From CAWIUB01 sp963839995 (GTDB lineage: Bacteria; Actinomycetota; Actinomycetes; Mycobacteriales; Jatrophihabitantaceae): a stretch of 64,000 nt of DNA. The stretch spans positions 108,745 through 172,744 of the forward strand of contig CAWIXH010000020.1 of NCBI GenBank assembly GCA_963839995.1, given 5' to 3'. The notes under the pieces are model-generated. The model ran no database searches and was not told where the DNA came from. It saw only the letters and a list, made by a program, of their open reading frames with translations. Position numbers and translations under genes: made by a program. Shown here in pieces: positions 55,723-64,000 of the stretch. Numbering within the stretch: position 1 is the first letter of the stretch; every line of letters starts with the position of its first letter.

Positions 55723-56790
55723 ATGAACCCTACGGCCCCGGAGACCGAGAGCCGTGGCGCGTCGTCCTACCCTGGCCTGATGGTGGCCGCGACGAGTGCC
55801 CGCCCGGCGGCGGCGATGCCGCAGAGCCAGGGCGTACCGACGGACGCACGGCTGCACGTCATCACCGGCAAGGGCGGCACCGGCAAGACCACCGTGGCCG
55901 CCGCGCTCGCTCTCGGCCTCGCTCGGGACGGCCACCATACGCTGCTCATCGAGGTCGAGGGACGGCAGGCGCTGGCCCAGCTGTTCGACGTCCCAGCCCT
56001 GCCCTACGCCGAGCAGCGACTCGCGATCGCCGAAGGCGGCGGCGAGGTCTTCGGCCTCGCCGCCGATCCCGAAGATGCGCTGCTGGAGTACCTCGAGCTG
56101 TTCTACGGCCTGAAACGGTCCGGGCGGATGCTGCGCCGGATGGGTGCGATCGACTTCGTCACGACGCTCGCGCCTGGACTGCGCGATGTGCTGCTCACCG
56201 GCAAGATCAAGGAATCCGTGACCCGCAGGGCCAAGAATGGCCGGCCGATATACAACGCGGTGGTGCTCGACGCTCCCCCCACTGGACGCATCCGCCAGTT
56301 CCTGGACGCCACCCGGGAGGTCGTCAACCTGACCAAGGTGGGCCCGATCAACCGGCAGAGCACCGGCGTCATCGAGCTGCTGCACAGTCCGCGCACGGCC
56401 GTCCACCTCGTGACGTTGCTCGAAGAGATGCCCGTCCAGGAGACGCTGGATGCCGCCGCACAACTCGTCGACGCCGGCTTCCGCATCGGCGCGGTGATCG
56501 TCAATCGGGTCCGCCCGACACTGGTCGGCCGGCGGCAGGTCAGCGCACGCGGCTTGGTCGACCGCACCGCGCTCACGGAGGGCCTGAGCGCGGCCGCTAT
56601 CGCCCCCGCGTACGCCGCGCCGCTCGCTCGCCAGATGGCCGAGTACGCGCACCGGCAGCGTGTGCAGACCCGCAACGGCGCTTTGCTCGACGCCATCGCC
56701 GCGCCGCGGATCGAGTTGCCGGACCTGAACCCGCCGGTCGACCGCGGCGAGCTCAACGAGCTGTCCGACTACCTACTCGGCAGCGCCTGA
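55723..56790 (+). CDS. bagA: ArsA/Get3-like ATPase A
   Basis: 355 residues from the ATG at 55723, only three bases from the divergent ridA start. Deviant Walker A HVITGKGGTGKTTVAAALAL (KGGTGKTT), switch-like VVLDAPPTGRIRQFLDA, and the C-terminal VDRGELNELSDYLLG. Homologous position to Rv3679, one of the paired Get3-like proteins (BagA/BagB) of mycobacteria. It probably forms a heteromer with the next gene. About 40 disordered residues precede the P-loop. Confidence 0.88.
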   Translation: MNPTAPETESRGASSYPGLMVAATSARPAAAMPQSQGVPTDARLHVITGKGGTGKTTVAAALALGLARDGHHTLLIEVEGRQALAQLFDVPALPYAEQRLAIAEGGGEVFGLAADPEDALLEYLELFYGLKRSGRMLRRMGAIDFVTTLAPGLRDVLLTGKIKESVTRRAKNGRPIYNAVVLDAPPTGRIRQFLDATREVVNLTKVGPINRQSTGVIELLHSPRTAVHLVTLLEEMPVQETLDAAAQLVDAGFRIGAVIVNRVRPTLVGRRQVSARGLVDRTALTEGLSAAAIAPAYAAPLARQMAEYAHRQRVQTRNGALLDAIAAPRIELPDLNPPVDRGELNELSDYLLGSA

Positions 56791-57419
56791 TGACCGCCCG
56801 CCTGAACATCGACGCGATCCTCGCCGACCCGTCGACTCGGATCATCGTCACTTGCGGCAGCGGGGGCGTCGGCAAGACGACGACCGCGGCTGCATTGGGC
56901 TTGCGCGCCGCCGAGAGCGGCCGGCGGACGGTCGTACTGACGATCGACCCGGCCCGGCGACTGGCCCAGTCGATGGGACTCACCGTGCTGGACAACACCC
57001 CACGCCCGGTCGCCAACGCGAAAGGTGACCTGTTCGCAATGATGCTCGACATGAAACGGACGTTCGACGAGGTCGTCTCGGCCCACTCGACGCCCGAGCG
57101 AGCCGAGCAGATCTTTGCCAACCCCTTCTACCAGGCGCTGTCCTCCTCGTTCGCCGGGACCCAGGAGTACATGGCTATGGAGAAGCTGTCCCATCTGGCG
57201 CAGCAGAGCGAATGGGATCTGATCGTCGTCGACACCCCGCCGTCGCGCTCGGCGCTGGACTTCCTGGACGCTCCGCAGCGGCTTGGCCGCTTCCTGGACG
57301 GGCGGATGATCAAGCTGCTCACCATGCCGGCCCGGGCAGGCGGCAAGGCATACCTCAGAGTCGTCACGGCGGGCTTTTCGGTCTTCGCGAAGGTGATGTC
57401 GAAGATCCTGGGCGGTGAG
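56790..57419 (+). CDS. bagB: ArsA/Get3-like ATPase B, truncated at a sequence junction
   Basis: Start overlaps the bagA stop (TGATG). The first 208 residues are normal: IIVTCGSGGVGKTTTAAALG, TIDPARRLAQSMGL, FANPFYQALSSSFAGTQEYM and WDLIVVDTPPSRSALDFLD. Homology ends at MSKILGGEL; the frame then reads WRWR and stops at 57437. About half of the expected 380 residues is missing, replaced by the HsdR sequence. The cut coincides with the change of sequence type, so this is probably not a real gene end. Confidence 0.8.
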
Positions 57420-57421
57420 CT

Positions 57422-60130
<2,709 letters not shown>

Positions 60131-60225
60131 TGATTTCGAGCCGGGTTGCGCGCGGATTCCAATTCTACATTCGAACTCGTCACCACCTCGATGAGGTCTC
60201 AAGCCATTGATTTCAATGCAAACCC

Positions 60226-60259
60226 AAGCTGGTGACTTTTTGGGCGCAGTCACCAGCTT
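60226..60259. terminator. 12-bp hairpin near the second junction
   Basis: AAGCTGGTGACT and AGTCACCAGCTT are exact complements around a 10-base loop beginning TTTT. The base composition here is lower in GC than the actinobacterial part. It lies on the proteobacterial side of the junction and may end an upstream transcript. The stretch 60131-60409 contains no gene I can support. Confidence 0.5.
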
Positions 60260-60409
60260 TCAGAGAAACAGGCCAAAAAGAGAGAGTGTTGATGGAGACT
60301 TCCAGCAAAGCGCCGCGGGGGCCAACGGCCATGCCGGCAAACCCTTTCGAAACAACGCGATTTTTCGGGCTCGTCGGATTGGCGGAGAGAGCGTTTCGGG
60401 GGGGGCGAC

Positions 60410-60497
60410 TGGCGGAGGGAGCGGGATTCGAACCCGCGACACCCTTCGGTGAACGCGCTTTCCAGGCGCGCGCCTTAAGCCGCTCGGCCATCCCTCC
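60410..60497 (-). tRNA. tRNA-Ser (anticodon GGA)
   Basis: Class II tRNA with acceptor GGAGGGA/TCCCTCC, D-arm GCCGAGCGGCTTAAGGC, anticodon stem CGCGC/GCGCG with loop CTGGAAA, a long variable arm (CACC/GGGTG) and T-arm GCGGGTTCGAATCCCGC. The 3' CCA is encoded, unlike the tRNA-Thr at 26.5 kb, in line with a different source organism. The 190 bases after it (60498-60689) hold no gene. Confidence 0.95.
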
Positions 60498-60689
60498 TGG
60501 TTGCGGAACGCTACTCGACGGCAACGGGGCTCGCAACGGGTTTGGGCCGTCAAGCTCAGGGGAAGGGGGAGGCTCGCCACCGCGTCCGGCAGACGAGACG
60601 GGAACATCATCGCCGGTCAGGGAGCGCTTTCCCGGGGGTGGTTGCGGTGTTATGAAGCAAGCAACGAAGCGGGAAGGGGGCAGGTTGCC

Positions 60690-61386
60690 ATGGTTGTGAA
60701 TGCACATGCGGTCATCCAGGCGATCGTCCGCGCGCTCGAAGAACCGCCGGCCCGCGCTCGGCAGGCCCGCAAGCCGGTCATCACCATTTCGCGGACGATC
60801 GGCAGTGGTGGCGACGATATCGCCCGCCTCGTCGCCGAGCGGCTCGGCGTCGAGATGTACGGCGCCGAAATCATCAACGGGATCGCCGCCGAGGCCAACG
60901 TCAGCCCGTCCCTGGTAAGACGCTGAACGAGAAGCTCGACGCCGTCGACGCCTGGATCTATTCGGCGGTGTTCGGCAAGCACGTCAGCCGCGACGAATAC
61001 GTCCACTTTCTTTCAACCGTCGTCCGCGGGCTTTACCATACGGGCGGCGTCATCGTCGGCCGCGCCAGCCACGTCATCCTCGCCGGTCGCGACGTGCTTC
61101 GGGTTCGCATCGTCGGCTCGGTCGAAGCCTGCGCCACGCGCATCTCCGAGCAGGATGGAACGGGATATGCCGAAGCAAAACGGAAGGTGCAAGAAAGCAA
61201 CAAGCGAAGAGGAAAATTTATATGGGACTTATTTCATTCTCGCTATAATGACCCACCAATTTTGACCTGGTCATCAACACGGATTATTTCCGGCGGCTAG
61301 AAGACGTGGTGGAAATCATTTTGCTCGCTGTGCATGCGCGCGGCCTGGACCGGAAATCGGGCGGCGCCAGCAGGCATCGGGCATAG
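60690..61386 (+). pseudogene. Cytidylate kinase-like family protein with two frameshifts
   Basis: From the ATG at 60690: VITISRTIGSGGDDIARLVA (P-loop-like start of the cytidylate-kinase-like family), then after a lost base near 60917 the frame continues TLNEKLDAVDAWIYSAVFGK, GGVIVGRASHVILAGRDVLR. A second lost base in an A-run near 61259 is needed to reach FDLVINTDYFRRLEDVVEII and the stop at 61386. Both breaks are single-base losses, one at a homopolymer, so sequencing error is likely. About 230 residues in total. Confidence 0.75.
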
Positions 61387-61451
61387 CAAGAACGCCTAGG
61401 GACTGACGTTCGGTGGCCACGAAGGCGTCGGCGCCGGACCAATTATCGGCG

Positions 61452-63254
61452 TCAACCGTCGCCCATGCGGAGTGCGGCGATAAAGGCGGACTGCGGTATG
61501 TCGACCTGCCCGAACTGGCGCATCCGCTTCTTGCCCGCCTTCTGCTTTTCGAGAAGCTTGCGCTTGCGGGTGATGTCGCCACCGTAGCACTTGGCGGTGA
61601 CGTCCTTGCGCAACGCGCTGATCGTCTCCCGGGCGACGACGTTGCCACCGATCGCCGCCTGCAGCGGGATCTTGAACAGCTGACGTGGGATCAGATCCTT
61701 CAGCCGGGAGCAGATGGCACGCCCGCGGCTCTCCGCCTGGCCGCGATCACAGACGAAGGAAAAGGCATCGACTGGCTCGCCGTTGATAAGAATGGTCACC
61801 TTGACGAGATTGCCCTCACGAAACCCGTCCATCTCATAATCGAAGCTGGCGTAACCCCGCGAGATGGACTTCAGCCGGTCGTGGAAATCGAAGATCACTT
61901 CGTTCAAGGGGCAGCCGGTAAACCATCATCGCCCGGGCGCCACTATAGGTCAGCTCCACCTGCTCGCCGCGGCGCTCGGTGACAAGCTGCAGAACCGCGC
62001 CGAGATAGTCTTGCGGCAGGAGAATCGTCGCCTTGATCCAGGGCTCCTCGATGCGGGTGATCCGAACCGGCTCCGGCATGTCGGCCGGATTGTGCAGATC
62101 GTCGACCGAACCGTCGGTGAGAAATACGCGGTAGACGACGCTGGGCGAGGTTGCGATCAGATCAAGATCGAACTCGCGCTCCAACCGCTCGCGGATGACC
62201 TCGAGGTGCAGCAGTCCGAGAAACCCGCAGCGAAACCCGGAGCCGAGCGCCGCCGAGCTTTCCGGCTCGTAGTGGAAGCTCGAGTCGTTCAGCCTGAGTT
62301 TGGCCAGCGATTCGCGCAGGTCCTCGAACTCTGCGGAGTCCGACGGGAAAAGTCCGCAGAAGACGACCGGCACCGACGGCTTGAAGCCGGGCAGCGGCTC
62401 GGCCGCCGGCCGGCGCTCCTCGGTGATCGTGTCGCCCACTTCGGTGTCGGCGACAGCCTTGATGCCGGCGGTGATGAAGCCGACCTCGCCCGGTCCGAGC
62501 GCGTCCGTCTGCACCGGCTTCGGGGTGAAATACACCAACTTGCTCGACCTGATGGTGGAGGCCGCCGCCATCATCCGCACCTTCATTCCCTTGCGCAGAA
62601 TGCCGTCGCGGACGCGGACCAGGATCATCACGCCGAGATAGGGGTCGTACCAGCTGTCGACGAGCAGCGCCTTCAGCGGCGCGCCGCGTCGCCCCGCGGT
62701 GGCGGCAGGCGGGTAACGATTGCCTCGAGAAGATCGTCGACGCCGCGGCCGCTCTTCGCCGAGATCGGGATCGCCTGGTCCGCGGCTAAGCCGATGACAT
62801 CTTCGATCTGCCCTGCGATCCGGTTCGGATCGGCCGCCGGCAGATCGATCTTATTGAGCACGGGAATAATTTCGTGGTCGTTGTCGATGGCCAGGTAGGC
62901 GTTGGCGAGAGTCTGGGCCTCGACACCTTGCGTTGCATCGACGACCAGGAGGGAACCCTCGCAGGCGGCAAGACTGCGGCTGACCTCATAGGAAAAGTCG
63001 ACGTGGCCGGGCGTATCGATCAGGTTGAGAATGTAGGTGCGTCCGTTTCTTGCCCGGTAGGTAAGACGGACCGTCTGCGCCTTGATGGTAATGCCGCGCT
63101 CGCGCTCGATGTCCATTGAATTGAGCACTTGCGAGCGCATCTCGCGCTGCGTTAGGGCGCCGCAGACTTCGATCAAGCGGTCGGCGAGGGTCGACTTGCC
63201 GTGATCAATGTGAGCGATGATGGCAAAGTTGCGGATGCCCGCGAGGTCCGTCAT
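61452..63254 (-). pseudogene. lepA: Elongation factor 4 (LepA), full length but with two frameshifts
   Basis: Start ATG at 63254. GTPase domain intact: G1 IAHIDHGKSTLADRLIE, G3 LIDTPGHVDFSYEVSRSL, G4 VLNKIDLP. Frame lost near 62690 (a base missing in GCGGCGCG), resumes as VMILVRVRDGILRKGMKVRM and continues to GARAMMVYRLPL; an extra C in a CCCC run near 61906 shifts again to NEVIFDFHDRLKSISRGYAS and the C-terminal KRKLLEKQKAGKKRMRQFG. The two shifts cancel, giving the normal ~600 codons. LepA assists stalled ribosomes. An essential-like housekeeping gene with such breaks points to sequence errors. Confidence 0.9.
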
Positions 63255-63531
63255 GCGACGGCTTTTATCATTCTCAGTGGGCGCTTTGAAAGCGCTGCGG
63301 GATACCCTTTGTTACGAATCCATTCATAGATCTCGGGACCTGCAACGTCACAGCCGCAGCACGTCCCGCATCGGCCGCTTTCGCTTGCGAGGCGGCGCAG
63401 GCGGCCTTTTCTGGCCCACGTGTCGAGCATGCCGCGCAGCGCCTCTTGATCGACATTAAATGCGTCGCGAGGTCGGTGAGGCTGGTCCGGCCGTGGTCCA
63501 CGAGGTACGTTTTCACGTCGGCGAAATTCAT
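63251..63531 (-). pseudogene. feoC: FeoC-like protein with one frameshift
   Basis: MNFADVKTYLVDHGRTSLTD, LATH, then after one missing T in a TTT run near 63458 the other frame continues FNVDQEALRGMLDTWARKGR, LRRLASESGRCGTCCGCDVA. This is the FeoC winged-helix with cysteines (RCGTCCGCDV) proposed to bind Fe-S. Start 12 bases after feoB with a good GGGGGA ribosome-binding site; the stop overlaps lepA (ATGA). Thought to regulate or assist the FeoB ferrous iron transporter. Confidence 0.75.
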
Positions 63532-63543
63532 CGCGTCGTCCCC

Positions 63544-64000
63544 CTACTCTGCCGCTGCCGGCTGCGCTGTTCGTTGGCCCGCCACGCGGAAGACAACAAG
63601 GCAGATGGCGAAGACGGTAAGAACACTGGTGATCCAGGAGGCAGCAAGAGCGGGGTGTTCGGCGAGACGACCGGCCTGATAGGTCAGAACGGCCGCACCG
63701 TAGCCGAGACTGGTCGTCCAGAGGCTGGCGAAAAGGGTCCAGCGCCAGCCCGTCTCGCGCTGGATGGCGGCAACTGCCGACACACAAGGCATATAGAGCA
63801 GAACCGCGAGCAAGTACTCGAAGGCGCCGAGCCGGCCGTCGAGCCGGCTGGCCATGGCCGTGAACGTACCCGTCCCCACCTCCTGCCGTTCCGCCGCTGC
63901 GGCGAGATCCTCGTCTCCCGCGACAATATCGAGTCCGAGCGGATCGGCGATGGCGTCGGTCAGACGGGCGAGGTTCGCGGGAATGGTCGCGAACGCGGCG
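63544..64000 (-). CDS. feoB: Ferrous iron transport protein B (partial, C-terminal part)
   Basis: Open at the right edge; about 150 C-terminal residues are visible. DPLGLDIVAGDEDLAAAAER then GTGTFTAMASRLDGRLGAFE, YLLAVLLYMPCVSAVAAIQR, ETGWRWTLFASLWTTSLGYG: the typical FeoB C-terminal membrane segments, including the MPCVSA motif. The GTPase domain lies outside the window. The order feoB-feoC-lepA and low similarity in style to the left part place this piece in a proteobacterium. Confidence 0.85.
   Translation of the reverse strand, partial: AAFATIPANLARLTDAIADPLGLDIVAGDEDLAAAAERQEVGTGTFTAMASRLDGRLGAFEYLLAVLLYMPCVSAVAAIQRETGWRWTLFASLWTTSLGYGAAVLTYQAGRLAEHPALAASWITSVLTVFAICLVVFRVAGQRTAQPAAAE

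Overview
This is high-GC DNA read as three unequal pieces. Positions 1 to about 57,420 are one actinobacterial chromosome segment. The evidence is a nuoA-E operon, pervasive ATGA/GTGA start-stop coupling, tRNA genes without an encoded CCA, and a gene order that (from memory, not searched) follows the Mycobacterium tuberculosis Rv3644c-Rv3680 block closely. The MFS-thymidylate kinase fusion and the riboswitch-led corrinoid salvage operon suggest an actinomycete outside Mycobacterium, perhaps near Frankiales or Geodermatophilales; this placement is tentative. Positions 57,420 to about 60,130 are a heavily frameshifted type I restriction subunit (HsdR). From about 60,200 to the end the DNA is proteobacterial, probably alphaproteobacterial: feoB-feoC-lepA, tRNA-Ser with encoded CCA, and homopolymer frameshifts. 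Both junctions are abrupt and cut genes, so a chimeric assembly is the simplest explanation.

Layout of the actinobacterial part. 1-3534: nuoE(partial)-D-C-B-A on the minus strand, behind a menaquinone/geranylgeranyl reductase gene. 5.1-8.7 kb: small accessory genes (cupin, GNAT, DUF202 pair, degenerate Nudix, methyltransferase). 8.7-9.8 kb: an IS110 transposase remnant with strong upstream hairpins. 9.8-17.0 kb: a cobalamin riboswitch driving btuFCD-cbiZ-cobU-cobS-cobD-(HAD-cobT). These genes import corrinoids, remodel them and attach the lower ligand.

17,328-26,586 is the most interesting region: a compact 9.26-kb integrated element bounded by a 21-bp duplication of a tRNA-Thr(CGT) segment. 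It carries a tyrosine integrase, a primase-polymerase/RecA-like helicase followed by ten copies of an octamer (a candidate origin), a P27-type small terminase, an HK97-type capsid protein, HicAB, an HTH protein and many tiny coupled ORFs. It has no recognisable portal, large terminase, tail or lysis gene. The order int - primase - TerS - capsid resembles phiRv1/phiRv2 of M. tuberculosis and fits a capsid-carrying phage satellite.

26.6-41.4 kb: a 13E12-family HNH gene, ricT, holB, an MFS-tmk fusion, marR/tam, otsA, topA and a proton-pumping pyrophosphatase. 41.4-46.5 kb: a Tad/Flp-like pilus operon. 46.6-57.4 kb: a HAD phosphatase, holin-like protein, epoxide hydrolase, MarP protease with a cupredoxin and Nudix hydrolase, nth, crp, metallo-beta-lactamase, Nudix, an internally deleted ridA, and the Get3-like pair bagA/bagB, with bagB cut at the first junction. 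No CRISPR array and no rRNA gene were seen.
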